In this document: piece after piece, positions 33,312 to 44,541 of the stretch
How the letters are laid out: every line of letters starts with the position of its first letter
How positions within the stretch are numbered: position 1 is the stretch's first letter
Program-made: the position numbers and the translations under genes
Assembly (NCBI RefSeq): GCF_002160895.1
Contig: NZ_NFLL01000015.1
Coordinates: 1-64,000 of the forward strand
Reading direction: 5' to 3'
Length of the DNA stretch: 64,000 bases
Source: Faecalibacterium sp. An122
GTDB taxonomy: Bacteria > Bacillota > Clostridia > Oscillospirales > Ruminococcaceae
The notes under the pieces: generated by a model
The model's input: only the letters and a program-made list of their open reading frames with translations
Told to the model about the DNA's origin: nothing
The model's database searches: none

Positions 33312-34250
33312 ATGAAAGATTGTACCAAATACCAGGGCGTTATCCCGGCTTTTTATGCCTGCTACAATCAGGACGGCACCATCTCGGCCGAGGGTGTCAA
33401 GGCCCTGACCCGTCACCTGATCGACAAGGGCGTCAAGGGCCTGTATGTGGGCGGTTCTTCGGGCGAGTGCATCTATCAGCATCCCGATGAGCGCAAGGCC
33501 GTGCTGGAAGCCGTCATGAGCGAGGCCCGCGGCAAGATCACCGTCATCGCCCATGTGGCCTGCAACAACACCGCCGACTCGGTGGAGCTGGCTGCACACG
33601 CTGAAAAGTGCGGCGTGGACGCCATCGCCGCCATCCCGCCCATCTACTTCCACCTGCCCGAGTACGCCATCGCCGAGTACTGGAACGCCATGAGCGCCGC
33701 GGCCCCCAACACCGAGTTTGTGATCTACAACATTCCCCAGCTGGCCGGCACCGCTCTGACCATGAGCCTGCTGAAAACCATGCTGAAGAACCCCAACGTG
33801 GTGGCGGTCAAGAACTCCTCCATGCCCACCCAGGACATCCAGATGTTCAAGGACGCCGGCATTGCCACGCGGGGCGAGGGCGGCTTCGTGGTGTTCAACG
33901 GTCCCGATGAGCAGTTTGTCTCCGGCCGCGCCATGGGCGCCGACGGCGGCATCGGTGGCACCTACGCCGTCATGCCCGAGCTGTTCCTCAAGATGAACGA
34001 GCTGATCGAAAAGGGCGATATCCCCACCGCCCGCAAAGTCCAGTATGAGGCCGACCGCATCATTTATAAGATGTGCGAGGCCCACGGCAACCTGTACGCC
34101 GTCCAGAAGGAGATTCTGCGCCGGATGTACGGCCTGGAGCTGGGCGGTGTCCGCGCACCCCTGCCCAACCTGATCCCCGAGGATGAGGCTGTGGTGGTGG
34201 AGGCCGAGCGGATGATCCGCGAAGCCATCGCCAAGGCTGCTGCCCTGTAA
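33312..34250 (+). CDS. nanA: N-acetylneuraminate lyase
   Basis: A 312-residue class I aldolase of the DHDPS/NAL family that splits N-acetylneuraminate into pyruvate and N-acetylmannosamine. The pyruvate-binding motif GGSSGE lies near residues 46-51, the catalytic tyrosine is in FVIYNIP (about 140), and the Schiff-base lysine is in VVAVKNSS (about 168). YNIP followed by GGFVVFNGPDEQF is more like NAL than DHDPS enzymes. Context with nanE, nanK and yhcH-type genes confirms the assignment. GGAG precedes the ATG. Confidence 0.93.
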   Translation: MKDCTKYQGVIPAFYACYNQDGTISAEGVKALTRHLIDKGVKGLYVGGSSGECIYQHPDERKAVLEAVMSEARGKITVIAHVACNNTADSVELAAHAEKCGVDAIAAIPPIYFHLPEYAIAEYWNAMSAAAPNTEFVIYNIPQLAGTALTMSLLKTMLKNPNVVAVKNSSMPTQDIQMFKDAGIATRGEGGFVVFNGPDEQFVSGRAMGADGGIGGTYAVMPELFLKMNELIEKGDIPTARKVQYEADRIIYKMCEAHGNLYAVQKEILRRMYGLELGGVRAPLPNLIPEDEAVVVEAERMIREAIAKAAAL

Positions 34251-34279
34251 AAACTGCATACCTTCATTGCATAACCAGA

Positions 34280-34326
34280 CGCCCGGTGGCTGCCGGCCCC
34301 AAAGGGCACGGAGCGCCGGGCGTTCT
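34280..34326 (+). other. Strong hairpin between nanA and the YhcH gene
   Basis: ACGCCCGGTGGC and the arm ending GCCGGGCGT pair around a GC-rich loop. No U run follows, so it is probably an mRNA-stability or processing element, or a weak terminator, rather than an end of the operon. Confidence 0.5.
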
Positions 34327-34352
34327 GCCTGAAACGAAAGGGAGGACCCGCC

Positions 34353-34805
34353 ATGATTACCGACAGCCTCAGCTGCCTGAGCCATTACCGCGGCCTGCAC
34401 CCCGCGCTGGATATCGCCATCCGCTGGCTGGAGGAGCATGACCTCGCCAGCCTGCCCAACGGCCGCACCGAGGTGGAGGGCCAGACCGTGTTCATCAACG
34501 TGATGGACGCCGACCTTCGCCCGGCGGAAGGTGCAGACTTTGAGGTCCACCATCTCTATGCCGATTTGCAGATTGACCTGACCGGCAGCGAGTACTGGGC
34601 CTGGACCACCCGGGCCGAGCCCACCGGGGCCTTTGATGAAAAGGCGGACTGCGGTTTTGCCGCCGGCCCCGAACAGTCCAGCGGCCTGCTGGGGGAGGGG
34701 CGGTTCGCCCTGTTCCTGCCGGGAGAATACCACAAGCCCAGCTGCATCAGCCCGGTGTCACGCTCGGTGCGCAAGGCGGTTGTTAAGATCCGGATGGGCG
34801 GCTGA
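34353..34805 (+). CDS. YhcH/YjgK/YiaL-family protein of the nan operon
   Basis: A 150-residue cupin-like (EbgC-fold) protein. Members in sialic acid operons (YhcH/NanQ) are thought to speed anomer conversion of the open or cyclic sugar. The metal-site residues are visible: E and H in DFEVHHLYADLQ (about residues 66-77), and the histidine in FLPGEYHKPS (about 126-135), followed by the lysine-rich VRKAVVKI strand. AAGGGAGGACCCGCC precedes the ATG. Confidence 0.9.
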   Translation: MITDSLSCLSHYRGLHPALDIAIRWLEEHDLASLPNGRTEVEGQTVFINVMDADLRPAEGADFEVHHLYADLQIDLTGSEYWAWTTRAEPTGAFDEKADCGFAAGPEQSSGLLGEGRFALFLPGEYHKPSCISPVSRSVRKAVVKIRMGG

Positions 34806-34832
34806 ACCGCCCCACAGAAGGAGGAAATCCAG

Positions 34833-35534
34833 ATGGAAAAAGAAGCAATTTTGAAGCAGATTCAGCACGGCCTGATCGTTTCCTGCCAGGCGCTGGAGTA
34901 TGAGCCCCTGTACACCAAGGAGGGCGGCGTCATGCCCCTGATGGCCAAGGCTGCCGCCATGAGCGGCGCCGTGGGCATCCGGGCCAATACGGTGCGGGAC
35001 ATCACCCAGATCAAAGAGGTGGTGGACCTGCCGGTCATCGGCATCATCAAAAAGGATTACCCCGGCACCCCCATGTACATCACCGTCACCATGAAAGAGG
35101 TGGACGAGCTGGTGGCCTGCGGTGTGGATATTCTGGCGGTGCAGGGCACCAGCGCCCTGCGTCCGGACGGCAAGACCTCGGCGGAGTTCATCCGTGAGAT
35201 CAAGGCAAAGTACCCCCAGCAGCTGGTGATGGCGGACATCGCCACCGACGAGGAGGCCATGGCCTGCGCTGAGGCCGGGGCCGACTTTGTAGGCACCACC
35301 ATGCGGGGCTACACCCCCGAGACCCAGGGCATCAATGAGACCGACTTTGACTTCATCGCCCGTCTGGCCAAAAACTGCCCCGCCAAGGTCATCGCCGAGG
35401 GACATATCCACTACCCCGAGCAGGCCCGCAAGGCGCTGGAAGCCGGTGCCTTCGCTCTGGTGGTGGGCGGAGCCATCACCCGTCCCGCTGAGATCACCGC
35501 CCGCTTTACTGCGGCCATCGAGGATTTGAAGTGA
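34833..35534 (+). CDS. nanE: N-acetylmannosamine-6-phosphate 2-epimerase
   Basis: A 233-residue TIM-barrel epimerase that converts ManNAc-6-P to GlcNAc-6-P. Seen are GLIVSCQALEYEPLY at the first strand, the catalytic-region PVIGIIKKDYPGTPMYITVT with the conserved KKDY (about residues 70-75), and DIATDEEAM followed by GADFVGTTMRGYT. The length is standard. AAGGAGGAAATCCAG precedes the ATG. Its product feeds NagA and NagB, which are not in this window. Confidence 0.95.
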   Translation: MEKEAILKQIQHGLIVSCQALEYEPLYTKEGGVMPLMAKAAAMSGAVGIRANTVRDITQIKEVVDLPVIGIIKKDYPGTPMYITVTMKEVDELVACGVDILAVQGTSALRPDGKTSAEFIREIKAKYPQQLVMADIATDEEAMACAEAGADFVGTTMRGYTPETQGINETDFDFIARLAKNCPAKVIAEGHIHYPEQARKALEAGAFALVVGGAITRPAEITARFTAAIEDLK

Positions 35535-35536
35535 CC

Positions 35537-36460
35537 ATGAAAACCTATCTTGGAATCGATATTGGAGGCACGGCGGTCAAGCTGGGCCTGGTGACCGAGG
35601 ACGGCCAGGTGCTGAAACGGGCCGAAACCAGTGTCAGCTTTGACAATTACCAGACCCCCATTCTGGATACGGTGCGGAAAGCTGCCGCCCAGATGCTGGC
35701 GGAATGCCGCGCCGAAGGCTATGAGCCGGCGGGCGTGGGCGTTTCGGCCACCGGTCAGATTGACAGCAGCCAGGGCGTGGTGGCAGGCACCTGCGGGAGC
35801 CTGCCCGGCTGGCCCGGCGCCCCCATCCGGGCAGCGCTGGAGGCCGATCTGGGCCTGCCGGTGACGGTGGCCAACGACGCCAACTGTATGATCCTGGGTG
35901 AGGCCTGGGTGGGTGCGGCCAAGGGCTGCACCGACGTGCTGGGCGTCACCATCGGCACCGGTCTGGGCGGCGGCGTCATCACCGGCGGCCGTCTGCTGGA
36001 AGGCGCCCGGGGCCTGGGCGGCGAACTGGGCCATATGCGGATTCATGCGGCCCACGGCGAACCCTGCACCTGCGGCGCAGTGGGCTGCTGGGAGCGCCAC
36101 GCTTCCACCTCGGCCCTGGTGCGCCGGGCCGTGAAAATGGACCCGGCCCTGGACAGCGGCCGAGCCATCTTTGCAGCGGCACAGCAGGGAAATGCTGCGG
36201 TGCAGCAGCTGCTGGATGACTGGATCGGCGAGATTGCCGAGGGCCTGGCCGGCCTGGTGCATCTGTTCAACCCCCAGCTGATTTTGATTGGCGGCGGCGT
36301 CAGCAGCCAGCAGGAGCTCCTGATCGAGCCTCTGGCCCGGCAGGTGAAGGCAGGGGTGATGCCCGCCTTTGCCCAGGGTCTGGAGATCCGTCCGGCGGCT
36401 CTGGCCAACGACGCAGGCCTGGTAGGTGCCGTCCGCTATTTCCTGGACAGCAAACACTGA
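35537..36460 (+). CDS. nanK: ROK-family N-acetylmannosamine kinase
   Basis: A 307-residue sugar kinase that phosphorylates ManNAc with ATP. The phosphate-binding motif GIDIGGTAVK is at the N-terminus, and the catalytic region is NDANCMILGEAW (with the base aspartate near residue 112). The ROK zinc site is complete, GEPCTCGAVGCWERHAS, with one histidine just before it. It starts two bases after the nanE stop, so translation is coupled. ROK proteins vary in substrate; the locus makes ManNAc kinase the best call. Confidence 0.9.
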   Translation: MKTYLGIDIGGTAVKLGLVTEDGQVLKRAETSVSFDNYQTPILDTVRKAAAQMLAECRAEGYEPAGVGVSATGQIDSSQGVVAGTCGSLPGWPGAPIRAALEADLGLPVTVANDANCMILGEAWVGAAKGCTDVLGVTIGTGLGGGVITGGRLLEGARGLGGELGHMRIHAAHGEPCTCGAVGCWERHASTSALVRRAVKMDPALDSGRAIFAAAQQGNAAVQQLLDDWIGEIAEGLAGLVHLFNPQLILIGGGVSSQQELLIEPLARQVKAGVMPAFAQGLEIRPAALANDAGLVGAVRYFLDSKH

Positions 36461-36480
36461 ATCTCTATCCTTTATAAAAC

Positions 36481-36524
36481 AGGGCGTGCCCCAACCGGTT
36501 TTCCGGCGGGCGCGCCCTTTTGTT
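36481..36524 (+). terminator. Terminator of the nan operon
   Basis: AGGGCGTGCCC and GGGCGCGCCCT pair, followed by TTTTGTTG. Confidence 0.8.
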
Positions 36525-36586
36525 GTGCCGCGGTGCAAACAGAAAACGCCCGGCGAAACCGTCCGGGACGCGTAGTTGCAGGGGAG

Positions 36587-36693
36587 TGAAACTTTGTTTC
36601 AAAAAGAACGCCGTTCCTTCTGCCTGACGGGGGAGGGCGTGAAACAGACTGAAAGTCTGAATATTGCTCAAATCAAGCGCTGTTTGGTATAAT
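36587..36693 (+). promoter_or_regulatory. Promoter and RpiR-type operators of the beta-glucoside PTS operon
   Basis: TTGCTC (36664-36669), 18-bp spacer, TATAAT (36688-36693) with an upstream TG. Two dyads lie upstream: TGAAACTTTGTTTCA (36587-36601), the same TGAAA-N5-TTTCA form as at the nan promoters, and CAGACT-GAA-AGTCTG (36645-36659) ending four bases before the -35. One or both are likely sites for the RpiR gene at 39669. Nothing else is seen in the 300-base gap. Confidence 0.65.
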
Positions 36694-36761
36694 ATTCCCA
36701 GAACAAGGGAGCGATCCGGAGCGCATCCCTTCCGCCAACCGAGATGTGAAGGGAGTTTCAT

Positions 36762-39585
<2,824 letters not shown>

Positions 39586-39595
39586 GAAAAACCAA

Positions 39596-39648
39596 TCGAC
39601 AAGACCGCCCGGACCTGATACAATAGGCGTATCGGAACGGGCGGTCTT
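39596..39648 (+). terminator. Terminator of the PTS operon with an embedded promoter for the next gene
   Basis: GACCGCCCG and CGGGCGGTC pair across the segment, followed by TTTCTG. Inside it TCGACA (39596-39601), 17-bp spacer and TACAAT (39619-39624) form a promoter for the RpiR gene, so the end of one unit and the start of the next occupy the same 50 bases. Confidence 0.6.
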
Positions 39649-39668
39649 TCTGCCAGGAGGTGTTGTGT

Positions 39669-40580
39669 GTGAATCTGATCCAGCGGGTGGAGGAGGCAGC
39701 CGTCCTCTATGGCGGCGGCACCCGGAAGAACATCGGCGAGTTTATTTTAAAGGAGAAGTCCCATCTCTACCGCTACTCCATCCAGGAGATCGCGGACGCC
39801 ACCTATACCTCCAAGGCGGCCCTGGTCCGCTTTGCCAAAGAGTTGGGGTTTTCGGGCTGGCGGGCCTTTCTCAAGGCTTTTGTGGAGGAACAAAAATACC
39901 AGGAATCCCACTACACCGACATCGACCCCAACTTTCCCTTTACCGCCCAGTCGAGCCGCCAGGATATCATCAACCAGATCTGCTCTTTGCAGGTGGAAAG
40001 CGTCCTGGATACAGCCGACCTGCTGGACCACGCCCCGCTGGATGAAGCGGTGGACCTGTTGAAGCGTTCCCGGCGGATCGGCCTGTTCGGCATCAGTCCC
40101 AACAGCCTGCTGGGGGAGTTGTTTGCCCGCAAAATGCTGAGCATCGGCCGGGTGGTGGATATCCCGGTCCAGGGAACCTTTGGCCTGCTGGCCAGTGCCT
40201 TGCAAAAGACCGACTGCGCCATCGTGATCTCCTACTCGGGCAACAGCGGCGTCAAGGAGACGGGGGCTATCCTGCCCATCCTGCAGGGGGCAGGGGTGCC
40301 GATTATTGCCATCACCAGCGCGGGGGAAAACCTGCTGCGCAGCGCGGCCCGGTATACCTTCAGCATCTCCTCCCGGGAGCGGCTGTACAGCAAGATTTCC
40401 ACCTTCGCCACCGAAAACTCGATTCTCTATATTTTGAATGTGCTGTTTTCCTGCTATTTTGCCCGGGATTACGAGGCCAATCTGGACCGGAAACTGCATA
40501 CCAGCCAGCTGCTGGAGCAGGAGCGGCGGACCACCATTCCGGCCCTGCTGGAACAGAAAAAAGAACCGGAACACGGCTGA
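39669..40580 (+). CDS. MurR/RpiR-family regulator of the beta-glucoside locus
   Basis: A 303-residue RpiR protein. The N-terminal helix-turn-helix holds SIQEIADATYTSKAALVRFA then KELGFSGWRAFL, and the C-terminal SIS domain has FGISPNSLLGE and SYSGNSGVKETG. I chose GTG at 39669 because AGGAGG lies eight bases before it. It follows the PTS and GH1 genes and probably senses the phosphorylated sugar they handle. It is distinct from the nan regulator, with little similarity outside the domain cores. Confidence 0.88.
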   Translation: MNLIQRVEEAAVLYGGGTRKNIGEFILKEKSHLYRYSIQEIADATYTSKAALVRFAKELGFSGWRAFLKAFVEEQKYQESHYTDIDPNFPFTAQSSRQDIINQICSLQVESVLDTADLLDHAPLDEAVDLLKRSRRIGLFGISPNSLLGELFARKMLSIGRVVDIPVQGTFGLLASALQKTDCAIVISYSGNSGVKETGAILPILQGAGVPIIAITSAGENLLRSAARYTFSISSRERLYSKISTFATENSILYILNVLFSCYFARDYEANLDRKLHTSQLLEQERRTTIPALLEQKKEPEHG

Positions 40581-40610
40581 CGGCCTGACGCCGTCCCGTC
40601 CAAAACAAAG

Positions 40611-40664
40611 CGCGGAAGAACCGGCTGCCCCTTAGGTGCAGCGCGATTCCTCCGCGTTTTTATT
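40611..40664. terminator. Bidirectional terminator between RpiR and peptidase genes
   Basis: CGCGGAAGAA and ATTCCTCCGCG pair with an inner CTGC/GCAG stem; TTTTTATTC follows on the plus strand, and a CTTTGTTTTGG tail on the minus strand. Confidence 0.6.
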
Positions 40665-40699
40665 CAGAAGGGGACAGCCCGCCTGGCCCGGGATAAGTC

Positions 40700-41842
40700 T
40701 CATTCCTGCGCGTATTCCAGCATCAGAGCCAGGACGATCTTGAGGCCGGTGGGCAGACTGTCCAGGTCCACCCATTCCTGGCGGGTGTGGGGCAGCCCGC
40801 CGTCCACGGTGCCGATGGTGTTGGCCGGGATGCCCAGAGAAAGGGGAATGTTGCTGTCGGTGGAGTTGGGGGTGTGGTCTGGTTCCTGCCCGGTGAAGGT
40901 GCGGATGATTTCGTCGCTCTGCCGGGTGAACAGGGCCAGAGCCTCGCGGTCCAGGGGGCCGTTGCCGGGCCGCACCCCCAGCAATTCCACCTCGAAGTCA
41001 CCGCCGCGGCCCTCCCAGTGGGCAACCGCCTGACGGAACTTCTGCTCCATCTGGTCCAGACAGCTCTGGTCGGTGGAGCGGAACTCGTACAGCATGGAGG
41101 CCTCCTGTGCAATGGAGTTCACGGTGGTGCCGCCCTCGATGCGGCCTACGTTGAAGGTGGTTTTGGCCTGGGCAGGGGGCTGAATCTGGTATAGTTCTTC
41201 CACCATGCCGCACAGCAGCTGGATGGCGCTGGGCCGCCCGAAATCGACGTAGGAATGCCCGCCCTGGGTTTTGCAGGTGATGCGGTAGCGATAGGAACCC
41301 ACGGCCGTGTCACAGCACAGAGGCATGTAGAGATCGAAGGAATAGAACGCCCCAATCCGGTCGCCGTAGGCGGCGAACAGGGCTTTGGTGCCGTCCAGAT
41401 TGCCCAGCCCTTCCTCGCAGGCGTTGGCCACAATCAGGACGCCCTGGCGCAGCTGCACCTGATGTTGGATCAGATACCGGGCGGCCAGCAGGAGATTGAC
41501 GAGATTGGCGGTGTCGTCCCCGATGCCGGGGGCAAACAGCTTGCCGCCCTCCTCCTGCATGGGCAGGGGGTCCAGGTCAGGGAAAACAATGTCGGTGTGG
41601 GCGGCAAAGACCACAAAGGACGTGCAGTCTCTGGGGCCCAGACGGCAGATGACGTTCTTGGCCGAATCGATGGTGACATTCTGTGCGCCCTGGGCCTGCA
41701 GCCAGTCCCGGCAGAAGGCGGCGCGGCGGTCTTCCCGGCGGGAGGGGGCAGGAATCCGGCCCAGAGTGCGCAGCAGGTCGGCCTGTTCCTGACGGCAGGC
41801 CCAGGCATAAGCTTCGATTTGGGTTTGACGGGCAGGGGTCAT
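40700..41842 (-). CDS. M20-family metallopeptidase
   Basis: A 380-residue co-catalytic zinc peptidase or deacylase. Metal and catalytic residues appear in order: FAAHTDIV (His, Asp), GIGDDTAN (bridging Asp), NACEEGLGN (catalytic and metal Glu), YSFDLYM (Asp) and VDGGLPHTRQEW (His). The lid dimerisation domain lies about 185-295. The start at 41842 has GGAGGAA eight bases upstream; the ATG at 41857 has none. It stands alone. Peptidase T, carnosinase-like and deacylase roles cannot be separated from sequence. Confidence 0.88.
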   Translation of the reverse strand: MTPARQTQIEAYAWACRQEQADLLRTLGRIPAPSRREDRRAAFCRDWLQAQGAQNVTIDSAKNVICRLGPRDCTSFVVFAAHTDIVFPDLDPLPMQEEGGKLFAPGIGDDTANLVNLLLAARYLIQHQVQLRQGVLIVANACEEGLGNLDGTKALFAAYGDRIGAFYSFDLYMPLCCDTAVGSYRYRITCKTQGGHSYVDFGRPSAIQLLCGMVEELYQIQPPAQAKTTFNVGRIEGGTTVNSIAQEASMLYEFRSTDQSCLDQMEQKFRQAVAHWEGRGGDFEVELLGVRPGNGPLDREALALFTRQSDEIIRTFTGQEPDHTPNSTDSNIPLSLGIPANTIGTVDGGLPHTRQEWVDLDSLPTGLKIVLALMLEYAQE

Positions 41843-41953
41843 AGTGGGTTCCTCCATTTTGGGTCGGTGTGTTCAGGTTCATTATACCGGTCGGGGCGCC
41901 ATCCTGCAAGAACAGAAAAAGCCGGTTCCCATGCCCGGGGACAGAACGCAGGA

Positions 41954-42064
41954 TGGACGATGCAGAAAAGCAATGGTATAATAACCGCAGAAGCGGTTAT
42001 TTGACCCAGAGGTGCATGCTGTGCATGGATCGGTTTTGGTCCGCTTTGGCGGACACGGTATAAT
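41954..42064 (+). promoter_or_regulatory. Two tandem promoter-like sites before the membrane protein gene
   Basis: Site one is an extended -10 TGGTATAAT (-10 at 41977-41982) followed by a perfect ATAACCGC-AGAA-GCGGTTAT hairpin (41981-42000). Site two is TTGGTC (42036-42041), 17-bp spacer, TATAAT (42059-42064), again followed by AACTGCAAGAG. The repeated GGTATAATAAC-GCA pattern suggests duplication. 42070-42208 contains only the leader and ribosome site. Confidence 0.5.
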
Positions 42065-42208
42065 AACTGCAAGAGCAGATATTGGTTCCAATCAGCGCGA
42101 AGCGCCCGCTCTTTGATGGAGGCAGGCCGTGGGGGTGCCCGCCCAGCGGACGTGGGATGACGGGCGCGGATTTTGGGCAAAAGATGCGGACAAAAGGAGG
42201 AACACAAG

Positions 42209-43162
42209 ATGAAAAGAGCCGCGGCTGTTTTGGGGTCGGCTGTGCTGTATGCCGGCGCACTGCTGGCGAGTTTTTTGATCGCAGCGGGGAACGATATGAG
42301 GTGGTTTCTCTATGGGTTTCCTGCGGCGGCAGCGGTCTATTTTGTTCTGGCGGGGAATCTGTTTTCCCAGCGGCTGCAGCTGAACCGATGGTACTTGTGG
42401 CTGGGAATGAACCTGCTGGGCGGACTGGCGGGCTGGGGACTGCTGATAGCCTGTTTCCCCGTGTTGCTCTCCAATGGGTTTATCCTGGTTTTTCTGGTTC
42501 CGCTGACTATGGTTCTGGCGGTGGTGTGGGCCGTCGTGGGGGTGGGATTCCTCTGCGTGAAGCTGTTTCGGCACCGCAGTGCCGCCCTTAAAGCGAAAGG
42601 AAAAGTGCCCGCAGCTCGCCTGGAGCGGGCAGCTGCCTGGATGGAGAAGGCGAAAAACCTCGGGAGAGTGCTCAGCATTCCGCTGCTGATTCTGGCGGCC
42701 GCCAGTCTCTATGTCGGAGCCCGGGATTATGCCTCCATCCGCCCGGCGGACAGCTATGTGGATGAAGGGGTGCATACCTTTGTGCCCTACGATATCCTTC
42801 CTATCTCGGTAAAAAACAACGCCACCGGGCGGTATGGGCGTACCCATCCCACCAAAATTGTTTACATGGTTTACTATAAGACCACCGACGGCTCCGGCTA
42901 CCGGTGGCAGGTGGAGGGCAGCACAGCCCGGACTCTGGCAGAGCAGAAATATGAGGAGGGACCGGTGGAGCGGCGGGTCCTGTCCATCCCCGAGGAGGAC
43001 GCCTACATCACGGTGGAAGCCGATCAGACCGCGGAGAGCTACACCGCAGGCCTGCAGCGGAAATATACCCTCATCATGGGGCTGTCGGTGGCGTATCTGG
43101 CGGTGTATGCGGGGGCCTGGATTGTCATTTGGCGGAAAAGGGAGATGGAGCAGGCCGAATAA
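42209..43162 (+). CDS. Membrane protein of unknown function with an extracytoplasmic domain
   Basis: A 317-residue protein, not recognised. Four hydrophobic segments lie in the first 125 residues (near 5-25, 32-52, 65-90 and 95-120), then a basic cytoplasmic stretch, a fifth segment (about 152-172), an outside domain of about 110 residues starting DYASIRPADSYVDEGVHTFV and containing VYMVYYKTTDGSGYRWQ, and a final membrane helix near 288-308. The domain resembles the DUF-type beta folds of clostridial membrane proteins. GGAGGAACACAAG precedes the ATG. No neighbour hints at a role. Confidence 0.7.
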   Translation: MKRAAAVLGSAVLYAGALLASFLIAAGNDMRWFLYGFPAAAAVYFVLAGNLFSQRLQLNRWYLWLGMNLLGGLAGWGLLIACFPVLLSNGFILVFLVPLTMVLAVVWAVVGVGFLCVKLFRHRSAALKAKGKVPAARLERAAAWMEKAKNLGRVLSIPLLILAAASLYVGARDYASIRPADSYVDEGVHTFVPYDILPISVKNNATGRYGRTHPTKIVYMVYYKTTDGSGYRWQVEGSTARTLAEQKYEEGPVERRVLSIPEEDAYITVEADQTAESYTAGLQRKYTLIMGLSVAYLAVYAGAWIVIWRKREMEQAE

Positions 43163-43203
43163 ACCGCTTTCTGCCCCGGCATCAAGTCAAAATCAAAAGA
43201 AAA

Positions 43204-43236
43204 ACGGTCGGGACAGATTTCTGGTCCCGGCCGTTT
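43204..43236. terminator. Bidirectional terminator between membrane protein and pyruvate kinase genes
   Basis: ACGGTCGGGAC and GTCCCGGCCGT pair; the minus-strand tail is TTTTTCTTTTG. Confidence 0.75.
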
Positions 43237-43296
43237 GATGTTGTAGAGCAGAGGAAGGAATACACGCTGTGTTCTCCGGCTTGTCCACCGGAAAAC

Positions 43297-44250
43297 TCAG
43301 AGCGCGGTGCGGGCGGTCCGGACCAGATACTGCATGGCCTCCACCGGGCAGCGGCCTGCTGCGGTTTCGCCGGTGAGCATCAGGCTGGACGCCCCGTCCA
43401 GAACGGCGTTGTAGATGTCGCAGACCTCGGCGCGGGTGGGCACCGCCCGGGCACACATGCTGTCCAGCAGCTGGGTCACCACCATAAAGGGGACTCCGGC
43501 CTGGCGGCAGGCAGCGGCCAGCCGCTTTTGACAGGCGGGCAGCTCCCAGAGAGGCATGGCGTTGCCCAGGTCCCCGCGGGCAATCACGATGTGGTCGGCC
43601 AGGGGCAGCAGCTCGGGCAGCGCCCGGACGCCGGCCATGTTTTCAATTTTGGCAAAAATGCGGATTTTTTCGCCGCCGACCTGGTTCAAAGCCTGGCGCA
43701 GGGTTTGCAGGTCCTCGGCGCCGCGGACAAAAGGCAGCATCACCCCCGTCACTCCGCAGGAGACAGCCATGTCCAGATTCTGGAGGTCCTCGGCGGTGAG
43801 GGTGGGGGAATGGATTTCCAATCCCGGCGCGGCAATGCTCTTGCGGCTTTCCAGCAGCCCGCCCCGCAGGACAGTACAGTGCAGAGTGCCGCCGGACACG
43901 GCGTCCACCCGGGCCAGCAGCCGGCCGTCGTCCAGCAGAAGTTCCTGGCCCGGCGCCGCCTCCTCCACCAGAGCGGCAGGGCAGGGAATCCCCTGAGCCC
44001 CCAGCAGAAGGGGACCGTCCGCCTTCAAAAAGACCGGCTCGGTCAGGCGACCGATTCGCAGTTCAGGGCCCTGGAGATCAATCAGCAGCTCGGGGATGCC
44101 TGCCCGGTGAATCAGTTCCAGCCAGTCGGCATGCTCGGCCAGAGAGCCATGGGAGAGGTTCATCCGAATGCCGGTCATGCCGGCTTCGACCATATTCTGC
44201 AGGGTGTCAGAATCGGCGCAGGCCGGGCCGATGGTGCCGTAATATTCCAA
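43297..44250 (-). CDS. Short pyruvate kinase-like protein lacking the C-terminal domain
   Basis: It matches the catalytic barrel of pyruvate kinase. Seen are YYGTIGPACAD and GIRMNLSHGS at the N-terminus, a shortened B domain (about 75-145), then FAKIENMAGV, VIARGDLG, VVTQLLDSM and the end PTRAEVCDIYNAVLDGASSL then MLTGETAAG. The usual allosteric C-terminal domain of about 120 residues is absent, giving 317 residues. I prefer the TTG at 44250, which follows AGAGGG; a GTG at 44301 would add 17 residues. Catalytic residues seem kept, so it may be an unregulated pyruvate kinase or a related phosphotransferase. Confidence 0.8.
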   Translation of the reverse strand: MEYYGTIGPACADSDTLQNMVEAGMTGIRMNLSHGSLAEHADWLELIHRAGIPELLIDLQGPELRIGRLTEPVFLKADGPLLLGAQGIPCPAALVEEAAPGQELLLDDGRLLARVDAVSGGTLHCTVLRGGLLESRKSIAAPGLEIHSPTLTAEDLQNLDMAVSCGVTGVMLPFVRGAEDLQTLRQALNQVGGEKIRIFAKIENMAGVRALPELLPLADHIVIARGDLGNAMPLWELPACQKRLAAACRQAGVPFMVVTQLLDSMCARAVPTRAEVCDIYNAVLDGASSLMLTGETAAGRCPVEAMQYLVRTARTAL

Positions 44251-44541
44251 AAAATCCCTCTTTTCGGTTGATGATGGATGGATTTGGTTTGAACTGCCCA
44301 CAGGGGGCCGAGCCGAAGTGAATCCGGACAGGGCCGTTTTTGGGCGGGCTTTCGCCTAAATTTCATTATAGCCTAGAAGGGGACAGACTGCAAGGGCGGG
44401 GCAAGGAGTCGGTTGCAAATTTGTGCGTACTGTACAGAGGCGCGGGTTTCTGGTATTATGAAAGGGACATCAACCGACCGGAGCCAACCAGGCACGGCAG
44501 CAAGACGCACGGCGGACCCCGCCGGAAAGGAGCAAACCAAA

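Noticed and set aside
41981..42000. A rho-independent terminator
   Set aside because: The 8-bp hairpin is perfect, but only three Ts follow and it lies directly on a -10 box.
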